Positions 46,069 to 58,023 of a stretch of 64,000 nucleotides of DNA are shown here, one piece after another. The notes beneath the pieces are model-generated. The model did not search any database, was not told the origin of the DNA, and was given only the letters and a program-made list of their open reading frames with translations. Source of the DNA: Rossellomorea aquimaris (GTDB lineage: Bacteria; Bacillota; Bacilli; Bacillales; Bacillaceae_B); contig NZ_QNRJ01000002.1 in NCBI RefSeq assembly GCF_003315075.1, positions 186,001 to 250,000 on the forward strand, read 5' to 3'. Within the stretch, counting starts at the first letter, position 1. Each line of letters begins with the position of its first letter. Made by a program: the position numbers and the translations under genes.

Positions 46069-46186
46069 CAGTTCTTCCTCCTCCTTCTATTCACCCCACG
46101 CTGTCGTACGATATCCTTAGGGTGTTCTCTTGGGGGAGTGGTGGATTGTGAAGGTCTTTCTTTAAATCATGCAGCATAAACCTATG

Positions 46187-46240
46187 AAAAAGGGGACTGA
46201 CGTCTTAAGGCTGTATAGTAACCTTTGTGGGTCAGTCCCC
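46187..46240 (-). terminator. Terminator downstream of khpA
   Basis: GGGGACTGAC and GTCAGTCCCC (10 bp perfect) enclose about 29 nt, followed by TTTTTC. Member of the GGGACTGAC hairpin family. It closes the ylxM-ffh-rpsP-khpA unit. Confidence 0.85.
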
Positions 46241-46307
46241 TGATTCTATAGAGTCGGTGTTCGAGGTCTTAGGACCCTTTCGTGTAAAGAGCCAAATGTT
46301 GGCTTCC
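46241..46307 (-). repeat. Two small hairpins directly after khpA
   Basis: AGCCAA-CAT-TTGGCT (46291-46305, 6-bp stem, 3-nt loop, then CTTT) begins 2 nt after the khpA stop, and GGTC-CTAA-GACC (46266-46277) follows. With the terminator at 46187-46240 this gives three consecutive inverted repeats; they may protect the 3' end or assist termination. Confidence 0.5.
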
Positions 46308-46541
46308 TTACTCCACTATCTCTAAGAAGATTTTCTTCTGTTGTGAAGATCCTGCTGCAGCGTATACCACAGTTCGAATCGATTTAGCTACTCTCCCTTG
46401 TTTCCCAATGACCTTCCCCATGTCTTCAGGATGAACAGATAACTTATAAGTTATGCCGTTCGTTCCTTCATCAGTTTCGATGTGGACTGAGTCCGGATGG
46501 TCAACTAAGGGTTTCACAATCGTTAGAATAAGATCCTTCAT
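46308..46541 (-). CDS. khpA: RNA-binding KH-domain protein KhpA (YlqC)
   Basis: 77 aa, a single KH domain with the GxxG-type loop in DMGKVIGKQGRVAKSIRTVV. KhpA with KhpB binds RNA and affects cell elongation and division in Firmicutes. It follows rpsP by 12 nt and is likely cotranscribed with it. Confidence 0.95.
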   Translation of the reverse strand: MKDLILTIVKPLVDHPDSVHIETDEGTNGITYKLSVHPEDMGKVIGKQGRVAKSIRTVVYAAAGSSQQKKIFLEIVE

Positions 46542-46553
46542 CGATTTAATCGA

Positions 46554-48288
<1,735 letters not shown>

Positions 48289-48300
48289 TCATGCCGCCTC

Positions 48301-48633
48301 CTAATCCAATATTTCAAGATCATCAATGAGTTTTAAACAATGAGAAGAATCGATTGATGATTCCCCTATTTTTTGTCTGAGTTGATCAAGAATCTCGTTG
48401 CGTTCTTGAAATTTATTAAATAATAAAAGCTTTTCTTCGTACTCCTCGATCATGGCCTCTGTTCGTTTAATGTTATCATACACTGCTTGTCGACTAACAT
48501 TATACTCTTCAGCGATTTCCCCTAAAGAGAAATCATCCAAATAATAGAGGGACATATAGCTTCTCTGCTTAGGAGTTAACAAAGATTGATAAAAATCGTA
48601 GAGATAATTCATTCTGGTCGTTTTCTCCAGCAC
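48301..48633 (-). CDS. ylxM: YlxM, SRP-associated helix-turn-helix protein
   Basis: 110 aa, GTG start behind AACAAGGAGGGATATCC. Sigma-70 region 4-like helix-turn-helix: [20 protein letters not shown] and [20 protein letters not shown]. The family is linked to the signal recognition particle; Streptococcus homologues bind SRP components and alter its GTPase. The gene is cotranscribed with ffh from a strong promoter. Confidence 0.95.
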   Translation of the reverse strand: MLEKTTRMNYLYDFYQSLLTPKQRSYMSLYYLDDFSLGEIAEEYNVSRQAVYDNIKRTEAMIEEYEEKLLLFNKFQERNEILDQLRQKIGESSIDSSHCLKLIDDLEILD

Positions 48634-48673
48634 GGATATCCCTCCTTGTTAAGTGAAAAACCTTTACATATGA

Positions 48674-48702
48674 AGAATACAGTGTTTACGGGTGTTTGTC
48701 AA
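48674..48702 (-). promoter_or_regulatory. ylxM-ffh promoter (near-consensus sigma-A)
   Basis: TTGACA (48697-48702), 17 nt, TATTCT (48674-48679) on the minus strand, about 40 nt before the ylxM GTG. The -35 is perfect; this is the best promoter match in the window, suitable for constant SRP synthesis. Confidence 0.85.
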
Positions 48703-48747
48703 GAATACTTATGGATTTTTCATAGAGAATATCCCAAACTCCCCACA

Positions 48748-48801
48748 CAAAAGAAGAGTAACCTGCAAGAGGACTTCTTAAAGTCTTCCAAACAGGCTAC
48801 C
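48748..48801 (-). terminator. Terminator of the rnc-smc-ftsY unit
   Basis: GTAGCCTG pairs with CAGGTTAC (with G-U), with an inner stem AAGACTT/AAGTCCT, then TCTTCTTTTG. It is 17 nt past the ftsY stop, upstream of the ylxM promoter. Confidence 0.7.
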
Positions 48802-48817
48802 CTATCGATTCTTGAAT

Positions 48818-49807
48818 CTATTCTTCTTCTTTATCAACCAGGTTTGAGAATAAGCCGTATACATACTTTTCAGCATCGAAAGGCTGGAGGTCGTCCATTT
48901 TTTCTCCCAGACCTACAAATTTCACAGGGATTTCAAGCTCGTTTCTGATCGCAAGGACAATACCACCTTTTGCTGTACCATCCAGCTTCGTCAGGACGAT
49001 CCCTGAGACATTTGTTGCTTCTTTAAAGGTTTTCGCTTGCACCATGGCATTTTGACCTGTGGTCGCGTCAAGAACGAGTAATACTTCGTGGGGGGCTCCT
49101 GGAACTTCTCTCTCAATCACCCGCTTCACTTTTTCAAGTTCTTTCATCAGATTCACTTTATTTTGCAATCTTCCTGCTGTATCACAAATAAGAATATCCG
49201 CTTTTTTTGCTTTAGCTGATTGAACTGCATCAAACATAACCGCTGCCGGATCGCTTCCTGCAGCTTGCTTAATGACGGGAACTCCTACACGCTCACCCCA
49301 TACTTCAAGCTGTTCGATCGCTCCTGCACGGAATGTATCACCTGCTGCAAGTACCACATTCTTACCTTGTTCCTTGAACATATGAGCCATCTTCCCAATG
49401 GTCGTCGTCTTTCCAACCCCATTCACTCCGACAAACAGCAAAACCGTCAGCTGATCATCTTGAATATTCAGGCTGCTGTCCTCATCACGACCTCCTTGGT
49501 AGATTTCAACAAGCTTCTCTGAAATGACTGATTGAACACCTTCAGTGTCTTGGATATTCTTTCGCTTCACTTCAAGCTTTAGTTCGTCTATCAGTTCCAT
49601 GACCGTATCAAACCCAACATCCGCTCCGATGAGGATTTCTTCCAGCTCTTCAAAGAATTCTTCATCCACTTTGCGGTATCTCGCAACCAGGTCATTGACC
49701 TTTGTTGTAAAGTTATTTCTCGTTTTACTTAGTCCATCTTTGAATTTATCTGATACGTTGTCACTTGATTGTGTAAACTTATCTTTAAGCTTCTTAAAAA
49801 AACTCAA
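48818..49807 (-). CDS. ftsY: SRP receptor FtsY
   Basis: 329 aa, TTG start. N domain (about 25-100), P-loop [10 protein letters not shown] at 127-136, [13 protein letters not shown] as G3, [13 protein letters not shown] as G4, and the [13 protein letters not shown] closing motif. FtsY docks SRP-ribosome complexes at the membrane. TTG 49807 yields [11 protein letters not shown], the Bacillus start; GGGGTG lies 7 nt upstream. Short N-terminal A region, as usual in Gram-positive bacteria. Confidence 0.96.
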   Translation of the reverse strand: MSFFKKLKDKFTQSSDNVSDKFKDGLSKTRNNFTTKVNDLVARYRKVDEEFFEELEEILIGADVGFDTVMELIDELKLEVKRKNIQDTEGVQSVISEKLVEIYQGGRDEDSSLNIQDDQLTVLLFVGVNGVGKTTTIGKMAHMFKEQGKNVVLAAGDTFRAGAIEQLEVWGERVGVPVIKQAAGSDPAAVMFDAVQSAKAKKADILICDTAGRLQNKVNLMKELEKVKRVIEREVPGAPHEVLLVLDATTGQNAMVQAKTFKEATNVSGIVLTKLDGTAKGGIVLAIRNELEIPVKFVGLGEKMDDLQPFDAEKYVYGLFSNLVDKEEE

Positions 49808-49825
49808 CCTTTCACACCCCACTCA

Positions 49826-52800
49826 TTAAGTTTCTAACAATTCCTTTGTTTCTTGCAGTCTGACTGATACTAATTTGGACACACCGGATTCCTGCATCGT
49901 TACACCGTACAGCACATGGGCTTCTTCCATTGTTCCTTTACGATGGGTAATGACGATGAATTGTGTTTCGTCACTGAATTTCTTTAAATATTGGCTGAAC
50001 CTCTGTACATTTGCTTCATCAAGAGCTGCTTCTACTTCATCCAGTATACAGAATGGCACAGGTCTGATCTTGAGTATTGAAAACAGCAGGGCAATGGCCG
50101 TTAAGGCTCGTTCCCCCCCGGACATCAGCCCAAGGTTCTGCAGCTTCTTCCCTGGAGGCTGGGCTACTATATCAACCCCCGTATGAAGGAGATCAGATGG
50201 GGCAGTCAGCTTCAACTGCGCTCTTCCCCCTCCAAACAATGCTCTAAATACCCCTTCAAATTCCACTTGAATCGCCGTGAAGGTTTGATCAAAGCGTTTG
50301 ATCATTTCTGTGTCCATCTCATTAATGACCAGATAAAGAGTGTCAACCGCTTCCGTCAGATCATTCCTCTGCTCTACTAAAAATTCGTATCTTTCCTTCA
50401 CTCGTTCATATTCATCAATGGCACCGAGATTAACGGTTCCCAGTTCTTCCAAGGCCAATTTCACAAGTTTCACTTTCTTTCTCGCTTCATCGACCGCAAT
50501 CGTTAAGGGATAATCCGACTTAGCCGCTTCAAACGAAAGCATATACTCATCACGTAAATGATCAAGTCTATTCTCCAGTTCAACATCCAGACGATTGATT
50601 TTCACTTCCTCGTCTCTTAAAGCTCCTACCAACCCTTTATGCTGACGCTTTAATTCTTTCAACTCGAGCTCCTCATCTTCAACCGTATGTTGAAGATTCA
50701 AGCGCTCTTCCCGTCGTAAAGAAATCAAATTTGAAGTTTCTGATTTTTGAACCGAACACTCTTCAGCCTTCTTCCCAAGCTGCTCTTCTCCTGAAAAATT
50801 ATCCTTCATTTCAGTCTGCAGCCACTCCAGATCATCTTGTAAAGTCGACTTTCGCTTGTTTGTATCGACGATCGTTTCCTTCACACGAATTAATTGATTG
50901 CGACTGTTCACCAATTGCTCGTTACGTGCGGCCAGGTTTGCTTTTATATCACTGATTTCATTCAACAAAGCATCCTTGGACGTTCGTTCACTATTCTTTT
51001 GGAGAGTAAGCTCGCTAATCTTTTGATCGAGCCTTGTAATATCTTCTTCTATTTCATCCAGAGACGCTCTTAATTCATTCGTTCTGGAATCATGCTTTTC
51101 TTTAACCGACGTAAAGTCTTTTTTCTCCAAATCATATATTGAAAGCCTTTCATCGAGATTCTGCTGGGATAATTCATTTTCACGAAGCTTTGAAAGAAGC
51201 TCTTGCTCCTTGAGACGCAAACGCTCTCCTTTCACCCTCATTTCTTCCAGCTTCTTCTCTCTGAAGCTGCTTTCTTCTTTCAGTGATTTCACTTGAGATT
51301 GAAGCTGTTCAGTTTGGTCTTCCATCGTTGCAAGCTTTTCTTTCATTTCTTCAAGCTCACCTTTTCTGGAGAGAAGCGAATTTTTCTTCTGCTTCACGGT
51401 ACCACCGGACATGGACCCGCCGGGATTCACCACATCTCCGTCCAGGGTCACTAGACGGTAGCGATATTGTATAAGCTTAGCGATTTCATTTGCTCCCTTT
51501 AAATCCTTCGCGATGATCACATTTCCAACCAGGTTCGAAATCACCATCTGGAAACGCTGATCATAATTCAGTAAGTCGGTTCCAACTCCTATAAAGGAAG
51601 GATGCCCCTTCAGCATATTTTTTTGACTATCGGGTATCGATTTCCCTTTGATGACATTCATCGGTAAGAAAGTAGCACGGCCGTATTGGTTCTTCTTTAA
51701 GAAAGCAATGGCTTTTCGGCCATCTTCTTCAGTATCAACCACGATATGCTGCATGGAGGCTGCCAGAGCTGTCTCCATAGCCGTTTCATATGATTTAGGT
51801 ACGGTTATCAGTTCCGCCACCGCTCCTTGAACCCCGGTTAACTGACCGTCACGTTCCTTTAGGACTTCTTTTACACCTTGGAAGAAACCTGTATAGTCGT
51901 CTTCCATTTCCTCCAGCATTTCTTTCCGGGATTTCGCCTGTTGGAGGAATTGAAAAGCTTGATATAGGGTTTTTTCTTGCTTTTCATATTTGGCCTTCAC
52001 CGACTCAAGCTTTTGCTGTTCCTCACGATAGAAGAATATATGCTCATCGATTACCTCTTTTTGCTCCTGCAGCAGTTTTGAAAGTTCTTTGTGACTCACA
52101 TGCAATTCATCACGCTGAATCACATACTTTTCATTTTCTGCTTCTAATCGGCCGCTTCGATTGGATTGCTGCTCCAGCTGCTGCTCAAGGTACTGAATTT
52201 CATTTTTGGCTGACGCCTGCTGATTCAGCTTTTCAATGTAATCACTTTTAAAGGATTCTATTACATCTTCAATATTTTCATTGTAATGCTTAAATTGATT
52301 CTGTTTCGTTATAAGAAGCTCTTTTAGTTCCTTCACGACTGAATCGATAGACTTGAATTCCATTTCTGCTTTTTCTTTTTCAGAAGTCAGTTGTCGAATT
52401 TGTTCCCCTGCTTCTTCTATCGATTGTATTAATTGAGTTTCGTTGGAAGAGGAATTTTTCTTCCGTTCCACTAATACTTGCTTCCTACCCTCAAGTTTCT
52501 CCAATTCTTCACTTGTAGCGAGGAGCACTTCCTGAAGATTTGAAATCGACTCATCAAGAGCCGCAATTTTATCACGGGTTTGGGTCAGAACGGCTTCTTT
52601 CTTTTGTATACGGGTGGAAAGTGCCAGTTCTTCTTTTCCATGATGTTCAAATTCTTCACTAAGCCTTTCCCACTGCTTATGTAAATCCTCAATATCATAG
52701 ACCGTCAATGCGACCTCGAACTTCTCCAGCTCTTCTTTTTTCTCCAAATAATCACGTGCCATCGAAGCTTGAATTTTAAGGGGTTCTACCTGCCCTTCCA

Positions 52801-53392
52801 ACTCATGAAGAATATCATTCACACGATTAAGATTTTCCTGTGTTTCGAATAACTTATTCTCCGCCTTTTTCTTCCGTGTTTTATACTTCAATACTCCGGC
52901 TGCCTCTTCAAAAATGGTTCTACGTTCTTCAGGCTTACTATTCAGGATTTCCTCCACTTTCCCCTGACTGATAATGGAGAACGCTTCTTTCCCTAAACCT
53001 GAATCCATGAATAATTCAATGATGTCTTTCAATCGACAAGGTTGCTTATTCAGTAAATACTCACTATCTCCAGAACGGTACACTCTTCTTGTAACACTGA
53101 TTTCACTGTAATCGATCGGAAGGGTACCGTCTTCATTATCCAGGACAAGGGTTACCTCTGCTATGTTAAGGGCTTTTCTTGAATCACTTCCGGCAAATAT
53201 AACATCTTCCATTTTCGATCCGCGCAGACTTTTCGCAGATTGCTCACCCAGTACCCAGCGAATCGCGTCTATAATATTGCTCTTTCCACTGCCGTTTGGT
53301 CCAACAACGGCTGTAACACCCGGGACAAACTCCACGGATATTCTTTCTGCAAAAGATTTAAACCCCATTACTTCTAGTTGTTTGAGGAACAT
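49826..53392 (-). CDS. smc: Chromosome condensation ATPase SMC
   Basis: 1188 aa. N-terminal Walker A (VVGPNGSGKSNIIDAIRWVL), two long antiparallel coiled coils (about 170-500 and 665-1010), a hinge (about 510-640, with a conserved GGSMSGG), and a C-terminal signature LMSGGERALTAIALLF and Walker B FCILDEVEAALDEANVQR. With ScpA/ScpB it loads at parS sites and organises the chromosome. It lies between rnc and ftsY as in B. subtilis; no scp genes are in the window. Confidence 0.98.
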   Translation of the reverse strand: MFLKQLEVMGFKSFAERISVEFVPGVTAVVGPNGSGKSNIIDAIRWVLGEQSAKSLRGSKMEDVIFAGSDSRKALNIAEVTLVLDNEDGTLPIDYSEISVTRRVYRSGDSEYLLNKQPCRLKDIIELFMDSGLGKEAFSIISQGKVEEILNSKPEERRTIFEEAAGVLKYKTRKKKAENKLFETQENLNRVNDILHELEGQVEPLKIQASMARDYLEKKEELEKFEVALTVYDIEDLHKQWERLSEEFEHHGKEELALSTRIQKKEAVLTQTRDKIAALDESISNLQEVLLATSEELEKLEGRKQVLVERKKNSSSNETQLIQSIEEAGEQIRQLTSEKEKAEMEFKSIDSVVKELKELLITKQNQFKHYNENIEDVIESFKSDYIEKLNQQASAKNEIQYLEQQLEQQSNRSGRLEAENEKYVIQRDELHVSHKELSKLLQEQKEVIDEHIFFYREEQQKLESVKAKYEKQEKTLYQAFQFLQQAKSRKEMLEEMEDDYTGFFQGVKEVLKERDGQLTGVQGAVAELITVPKSYETAMETALAASMQHIVVDTEEDGRKAIAFLKKNQYGRATFLPMNVIKGKSIPDSQKNMLKGHPSFIGVGTDLLNYDQRFQMVISNLVGNVIIAKDLKGANEIAKLIQYRYRLVTLDGDVVNPGGSMSGGTVKQKKNSLLSRKGELEEMKEKLATMEDQTEQLQSQVKSLKEESSFREKKLEEMRVKGERLRLKEQELLSKLRENELSQQNLDERLSIYDLEKKDFTSVKEKHDSRTNELRASLDEIEEDITRLDQKISELTLQKNSERTSKDALLNEISDIKANLAARNEQLVNSRNQLIRVKETIVDTNKRKSTLQDDLEWLQTEMKDNFSGEEQLGKKAEECSVQKSETSNLISLRREERLNLQHTVEDEELELKELKRQHKGLVGALRDEEVKINRLDVELENRLDHLRDEYMLSFEAAKSDYPLTIAVDEARKKVKLVKLALEELGTVNLGAIDEYERVKERYEFLVEQRNDLTEAVDTLYLVINEMDTEMIKRFDQTFTAIQVEFEGVFRALFGGGRAQLKLTAPSDLLHTGVDIVAQPPGKKLQNLGLMSGGERALTAIALLFSILKIRPVPFCILDEVEAALDEANVQRFSQYLKKFSDETQFIVITHRKGTMEEAHVLYGVTMQESGVSKLVSVRLQETKELLET

Positions 53393-53403
53393 CTTCTTTC
53401 CCC

Positions 53404-54150
53404 CTATTTAGCGTCTAGCTTTTGTTTTAGCTTCTCAAGAGCCTTCTGTGCGGCTTGTTGTTCAGCTTCCTTCTTAGATCGGCCTTTTCCAATGCCTAAT
53501 TCATCGTCATTTAAACTCACTCGGGAAATAAACTGCCGGTTATGGGCAGGCCCGCTTTCTTCAAGGATGCTGTATTCAATCATCCCTGCACTGCCCCGTT
53601 GGACCAGCTCTTGTAACTGACTCTTATAATCCATCACATGAGAAAAAGCACCGACGTTAATTTTTGGATAGACAACTTTTTCAAGGATTGAGATCACTGT
53701 TTCTAACCCTTGATCCAAATATACCGCTCCGATAAACGCCTCGAAGACATCTGCGAGTAATGCTGGTCTTTCCCGACCGCCCGTCATTTCTTCACCTTTA
53801 CCAAGTAAGATGAGTTCACCGAAATTCATTTCAATCGAGAACTTAACCAGGGAAGGCTCACATACTATGGCTGCCCTTAATTTCGTAAGTTCACCCTCAC
53901 TCATCATTGGATACTTCTTGAAAAGAAATTGAGAAACCGTCAATTCCAAAACGGCATCCCCAAGGAATTCTAAGCGTTCGTTGTCTTCATAAGGCTTACG
54001 ACGATGCTCATTCACATAGGATGAATGAGTAAAAGCTTGTTTAAGTAGTTTTTCATCATTAAATTGAATTCCGATTTCATCCTGAAACGTTTTAAACTTA
54101 CTATCATTTTTATGTCTGGATATTCCTTTGTTTCTACTTTGCTTCCGCAT
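53404..54150 (-). CDS. rnc: Ribonuclease III
   Basis: 248 aa. Catalytic domain with the signature [20 protein letters not shown] (about 65-85) and a C-terminal double-stranded RNA-binding domain ([13 protein letters not shown] to [18 protein letters not shown]). It cuts double-stranded rRNA precursors and antisense pairs. ATG 54150 is taken because AAGGTGGAG lies 6 nt upstream; a GTG four codons earlier overlaps the ribosome binding site. First gene of rnc-smc-ftsY. Confidence 0.97.
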   Translation of the reverse strand: MRKQSRNKGISRHKNDSKFKTFQDEIGIQFNDEKLLKQAFTHSSYVNEHRRKPYEDNERLEFLGDAVLELTVSQFLFKKYPMMSEGELTKLRAAIVCEPSLVKFSIEMNFGELILLGKGEEMTGGRERPALLADVFEAFIGAVYLDQGLETVISILEKVVYPKINVGAFSHVMDYKSQLQELVQRGSAGMIEYSILEESGPAHNRQFISRVSLNDDELGIGKGRSKKEAEQQAAQKALEKLKQKLDAK

Positions 54151-54247
54151 AAGGCACTCCACCTTGCTCTATATGTTCTCTTTTTTCTACTTATCAAGTT
54201 TATGCTAAAAAAAGCAATTACGCAAAAGTTTCTTGCGCATGTCAGAA

Positions 54248-54289
54248 CACAAATAAACTTGGTAGAAGTGAGACCTCTACCAAGTTTTA
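54248..54289 (-). terminator. Terminator of the fap/fab operon downstream of acpP
   Basis: AAACTTGGTAGA and TCTACCAAGTTT are perfect 12-bp arms around an 8-nt loop, then ATTTGTG on the minus strand. About 55 nt after the acpP stop. A second weaker hairpin (TGCGCAA/TTGCGTA, 54219-54239) follows, before TTTTTTT. Confidence 0.85.
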
Positions 54290-54343
54290 AATGGTTTTGA
54301 ATGAAAGATCAGCATGTGCTTATCTTTTAATTCAATCTAACGA

Positions 54344-54577
54344 TTAAGCTTTTGCTTTTATGTAGTTCACAGCATCACCTACTGTGCCGATTTTTTCAGC
54401 ATCATCGTCAGAGATTTCCATGTCAAACTCATCTTCAAGTTCCATAACCAGCTCAACTACATCAAGGGAGTCAGCTCCTAGATCTTCTTTGAAAGAAGCT
54501 TCAAGAGTTACTTGAGATTCATCTACACCTAGACGATCTACGATAATTTTTGTTACACGATCTAATACTTCTGCCAT
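54344..54577 (-). CDS. acpP: Acyl carrier protein
   Basis: 77 aa, very acidic, with phosphopantetheine attachment at Ser37 in [20 protein letters not shown]. Carries growing fatty acyl chains for FabD, FabG and PlsX. ATG 54577 has GGGAGGTGACAAAT upstream. Last gene of the fapR-plsX-fabD-fabG-acpP operon. Confidence 0.98.
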   Translation of the reverse strand: MAEVLDRVTKIIVDRLGVDESQVTLEASFKEDLGADSLDVVELVMELEDEFDMEISDDDAEKIGTVGDAVNYIKAKA

Positions 54578-54670
54578 ATTTGTCACCTCCCCTCAAGTAT
54601 TATAGAGCATTTTGACCTCTAATGAAAAGAGTATCCACGAAAACAATTGATAAATTATTATTTTTTGTCT

Positions 54671-55414
54671 TTACATGACCATTCCACCATCGATATGGAG
54701 AGTTTGCCCAGTCATATAGGAAGCAGATTCAGATGCAACGAACGTTACCACCTTCGCTATATCCTGAGGATCACCAAAGCGGCTTAAAGGGATTTGCTTT
54801 AACATTTCATTACGTACATCCTCCGGAAGCTGATCCGTCATATCCGTGGAAATGAATCCCGGAGCGATTGCATTCACCGTGATGCCTCGGGGTGCCAATT
54901 CTTTGGCTGTTGTTTTCGTTAATCCGATCACACCAGATTTAGCTGCCACATAGTTTGCCTGTCCAGGGTTTCCACTCACACCGACAATCGAAGAAATATT
55001 GATAATTCGACCGCTTCTTTGCTTCATCATTTGGCGTGTAACGGCCTTGGTGCATAGGAAAACACCTTTAAGATTGATGTTGATGACATCATCCCATTCA
55101 GCTTCTTTCATTCTCATTAATAAATTATCCTTCGTGATTCCAGCATTATTAACAAGAATATCCACTGAACCGAATTGGCCAATCGTTTCCTTCACCATTG
55201 CTTGGACAGCATCACTATCTGATACATTACATTGTACGGCAATGGCTTCCCGGCCTAAACCTTTAATCTCATCGACGACTTCATTAGCCTTCGCTTCACT
55301 ACCAGAATAGTTGACGGCTACATTACAGCCTTCACGGGCAAGCTGGAGGGCAATCTCCCTTCCGATACCCCGGGACGCTCCCGTTACAAGGGCAACCTTT
55401 CCTTCTAAATTCAT
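54671..55414 (-). CDS. fabG: 3-oxoacyl-ACP reductase FabG
   Basis: 247 aa short-chain dehydrogenase. NADP-binding [12 protein letters not shown] at 11-22 and catalytic Ser142, Tyr155, Lys159 ([20 protein letters not shown] and next residue K). Performs the first reduction of each fatty acid elongation cycle. ATG overlaps the fabD stop by 4 nt. Confidence 0.98.
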   Translation of the reverse strand: MNLEGKVALVTGASRGIGREIALQLAREGCNVAVNYSGSEAKANEVVDEIKGLGREAIAVQCNVSDSDAVQAMVKETIGQFGSVDILVNNAGITKDNLLMRMKEAEWDDVININLKGVFLCTKAVTRQMMKQRSGRIINISSIVGVSGNPGQANYVAAKSGVIGLTKTTAKELAPRGITVNAIAPGFISTDMTDQLPEDVRNEMLKQIPLSRFGDPQDIAKVVTFVASESASYMTGQTLHIDGGMVM

Positions 55415-56358
55415 TTCGCTTCCTCCTTTAACGCTTGGATGGTTTGTTCCAAGGATGCTTCATCTTGAACAGCAAACGTTTTCACCCGTCTATTCACTTT
55501 CTTCACTAAACCTGAGAGTACTTTACCAGGTCCAACTTCAATGAACGTATCTACATCTAATTCAAGCAATTTCTCAACAGAATCTTCCCATTGAACAGGT
55601 GAGTATAATTGTTCGATTAATAAACGCTTGATTTCTTCACGATTGGTCACAGGTTCTGCCGTCACATTCGCAATGACCGGTACAGCTGCATCTTCAATCG
55701 TAATTGAATCCAAAATGGAAACAAACTGATCTGCAGCAGGTTTCATTAATTGAGAATGGAATGGACCACTCACTTGAAGTGGAATGACCCTCTTCGCTCC
55801 AGCTTCTTTGGCTTTCTCTGAAGCAAGTTCCACCCCTTTCACCGTACCTGAAATCACAATTTGACCAGGACAATTTAAGTTTGCCAGCCCTACTGGATGT
55901 CCCTCTTTCGTTACAAGATCGGTAATCTCTTTTAGTGGCTCTCTTGGCATGCCCAGAACAGCAGCCATCGTGCCTTCTCCACTAGGAACCGCTTCTTCCA
56001 TGAATTCCCCTCTTTTACGAACAGCATAAACCGCATCGTCAAAGCGGAGAGCACCCGCAGCTACCAGGGCGGAATATTCACCTAAACTATGTCCAGCCGT
56101 ATAATCTGCTGTAATACCTTCTGATTTTAAACGATCTAGAATCGCGATGCTCGTTGTTAATAAAGCCGGCTGTGCATTTGTTGTTTGAGTAAGCTCTTCT
56201 TGCGGTCCATCAAATATAACACTTGTTAAATCCGATTCCAATCTTTCATCCGCTTTAGTGAAATACACATGTACTTCAGGGTATTTGTCAGCTAATTCTT
56301 TACCCATCCCGACAGTTTGAGAACCTTGTCCAGGAAAAATGAACGCAATTTTACTCAT
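55411..56358 (-). CDS. fabD: Malonyl-CoA:ACP transacylase FabD
   Basis: 315 aa. N-terminal [19 protein letters not shown] and nucleophile Ser91 in [13 protein letters not shown]; a conserved active-site His is expected in [11 protein letters not shown]. Loads malonyl groups on ACP. ATG 56358 is chosen from GGGAGTGAAGAATAAC; the longer frame overlaps plsX by 49 nt without a binding site. Confidence 0.97.
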   Translation of the reverse strand: MSKIAFIFPGQGSQTVGMGKELADKYPEVHVYFTKADERLESDLTSVIFDGPQEELTQTTNAQPALLTTSIAILDRLKSEGITADYTAGHSLGEYSALVAAGALRFDDAVYAVRKRGEFMEEAVPSGEGTMAAVLGMPREPLKEITDLVTKEGHPVGLANLNCPGQIVISGTVKGVELASEKAKEAGAKRVIPLQVSGPFHSQLMKPAADQFVSILDSITIEDAAVPVIANVTAEPVTNREEIKRLLIEQLYSPVQWEDSVEKLLELDVDTFIEVGPGKVLSGLVKKVNRRVKTFAVQDEASLEQTIQALKEEAK

Positions 56359-56359
56359 G

Positions 56360-57349
56360 TTATTCTTCACTCCCTTTGATAGCATCCTTAATGGTATTGG
56401 AGACATTGTGTTTCACCATTTCCCTGGCTTGTCTCATTGCATTAAATAGGGCAACTTCATTCGAGGAGCCATGGGCTTTAATCACCGGTGCCTTCAGACC
56501 AAATAAGCCCGCGCCTCCATACTCTGTATAATCAAGCATATTTTTCATTTGCTTTAAATCATTTTTCACTAATCCTGCAGCCAATTTATTTTTTGTGGAC
56601 GCTGTAAATGTCTTTTTAAGCATAGAGAAAACAGAAAGAGCCGTTCCCTCAATCGTCTTCAACACCATGTTGCCGGTGAACCCATCGGTTACGACGACAT
56701 CCGCAGGACCTTCAAGTAAGTCCCTGGACTCTACATTTCCAATAAAATGAATAGGAGCGTCCTTCAATAATTGGAATGTCTTCTTGGTTAACTCATTCCC
56801 TTTTTTATCTTCGGTCCCGATGTTTAATAAACCTATGCGAGGATTGTTGATACCTCTTACTTTCTCGGCATATATGCTCCCCATGATGGCATATTGAAAC
56901 AGATGTTCAGGCTTGGCATCTACATTTGCACCTAAATCGAGCATAAGAAACCCCTTACCATCCAATGTTGGAAGAGTAGGTGCCAACGCAGGTCGTTCAA
57001 TTCCATCAATTCTGCCTACAATGAACAATCCAGCTGTCATAAGGGCACCTGTATTCCCTGCTGAAATACACGCATCCGCTTCTCCATTTTTGACCGCTTG
57101 TGCCATCAGAACCATCGATGCATTCTTTTTGCGTTTGACGGCTCTTACAGGTTCGTCTGTCGCCTCGATCACTTCATCGGTATGAACGATTGTCAATCGA
57201 TCACCTGGTGTGATGTACTGTTTGATTTGCTTTTCATCTCCGTACAAGACCACTTCTATATCATTAAATTCACTTAATGCCCGTTTTACACCAAGAACTA
57301 TTTCTTTAGGAGCATGATCTCCGCCCATTGCATCTACGGCTAACTTCAT
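56360..57349 (-). CDS. plsX: Phosphate acyltransferase PlsX
   Basis: 329 aa. [20 protein letters not shown] at the N-terminus, [20 protein letters not shown], and [20 protein letters not shown] are family marks. It converts acyl-ACP to acyl-phosphate for PlsY in phospholipid synthesis. It starts right after the fapR stop. Confidence 0.98.
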   Translation of the reverse strand: MKLAVDAMGGDHAPKEIVLGVKRALSEFNDIEVVLYGDEKQIKQYITPGDRLTIVHTDEVIEATDEPVRAVKRKKNASMVLMAQAVKNGEADACISAGNTGALMTAGLFIVGRIDGIERPALAPTLPTLDGKGFLMLDLGANVDAKPEHLFQYAIMGSIYAEKVRGINNPRIGLLNIGTEDKKGNELTKKTFQLLKDAPIHFIGNVESRDLLEGPADVVVTDGFTGNMVLKTIEGTALSVFSMLKKTFTASTKNKLAAGLVKNDLKQMKNMLDYTEYGGAGLFGLKAPVIKAHGSSNEVALFNAMRQAREMVKHNVSNTIKDAIKGSEE

Positions 57350-57931
57350 CTAAGCTTCATCCTTTGCAGATTTTTTAGAGCGATACATCTCAAATTCACC
57401 TGTGAAAACGAGTTCGCCACCGACTACACTTTGAACTTCTACAGTTGTTCGATCCTTTTGATCTTTCATATGTATCACTTTCGCTTTCGCCACAACACGC
57501 TCACCTTCCCTCACAGGTCGGGTAAATCGGATCGTTGACTTGGCTGTTAACGCTAAATCGTCATTAATTACGGCAACAGCAAGAGAGTTCGCTTGAGCAA
57601 ATAAATGGTGCCCCCTTGCTATCCCATTCCGAACGAAAACATGCTCTTGTTTCACATCAAAAATGGAAATCGCACTCTGATCTAACTCTATATCAATAAT
57701 TTCTCCAATGATCTCTTCAATAGGTAATGATTTCACTTCATCTTCAAATGATTTCTCTGCGACATATTTAATCCGTTCACGAAGTTCAGGAATCGATAAT
57801 TCCATACGATCCAACCTGATCGTCTGCACACTTACTCGAAAACGCTCCGCTAATTCTTCATCTGTTATGAAAGGATTTTCCTTTATCGTGTCTGTAAGGT
57901 TTCCCTGTCTTTCTTTCTTTGAAAGTCTCAA
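57350..57931 (-). CDS. fapR: Malonyl-CoA-responsive lipid repressor FapR
   Basis: 193 aa, TTG start giving [20 protein letters not shown], aligned with B. subtilis FapR. DeoR-like helix-turn-helix ([20 protein letters not shown]) and a hot-dog effector domain ([20 protein letters not shown]) that binds malonyl-CoA. GACGGTG lies 6 nt before the TTG; a GTG three codons upstream is less likely. Autoregulated: a perfect FapR box lies 19 nt upstream. Confidence 0.96.
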   Translation of the reverse strand: MRLSKKERQGNLTDTIKENPFITDEELAERFRVSVQTIRLDRMELSIPELRERIKYVAEKSFEDEVKSLPIEEIIGEIIDIELDQSAISIFDVKQEHVFVRNGIARGHHLFAQANSLAVAVINDDLALTAKSTIRFTRPVREGERVVAKAKVIHMKDQKDRTTVEVQSVVGGELVFTGEFEMYRSKKSAKDEA

Positions 57932-57949
57932 TATCAACACCGTCCAGTA

Positions 57950-57966
57950 TTAGTACTAGGTACTAA
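57950..57966. promoter_or_regulatory. FapR operator
   Basis: TTAGTACTAGGTACTAA on the plus strand, TTAGTACCTAGTACTAA on the minus strand: a near-perfect inverted repeat equal to the known Bacillus FapR box. It overlaps the expected transcription start, 4 nt downstream of the -10, so bound FapR would block initiation until malonyl-CoA releases it. Confidence 0.95.
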
Positions 57967-57970
57967 TAGT

Positions 57971-57999
57971 AGTATATAATCAAAAAAAGCAGATTGCAA
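57971..57999 (-). promoter_or_regulatory. fapR operon promoter
   Basis: TTGCAA (57994-57999), 17 nt, TATACT (57971-57976) on the minus strand. Its -35 overlaps the 3' arm of the recG terminator. Confidence 0.8.
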
Positions 58000-58019
58000 G
58001 AAATATTCTCACAATCTGC
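57983..58019 (-). terminator. Terminator of recG overlapping the fapR promoter
   Basis: GCAGATTG (58012-58019 in RNA order) pairs with CAATCTGC (57989-57996), then TTTTTTTG. An 8-bp stem only 4 nt after the recG stop. The U-run is the spacer of the fapR promoter. Confidence 0.88.
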
Positions 58020-58023
58020 CTGT

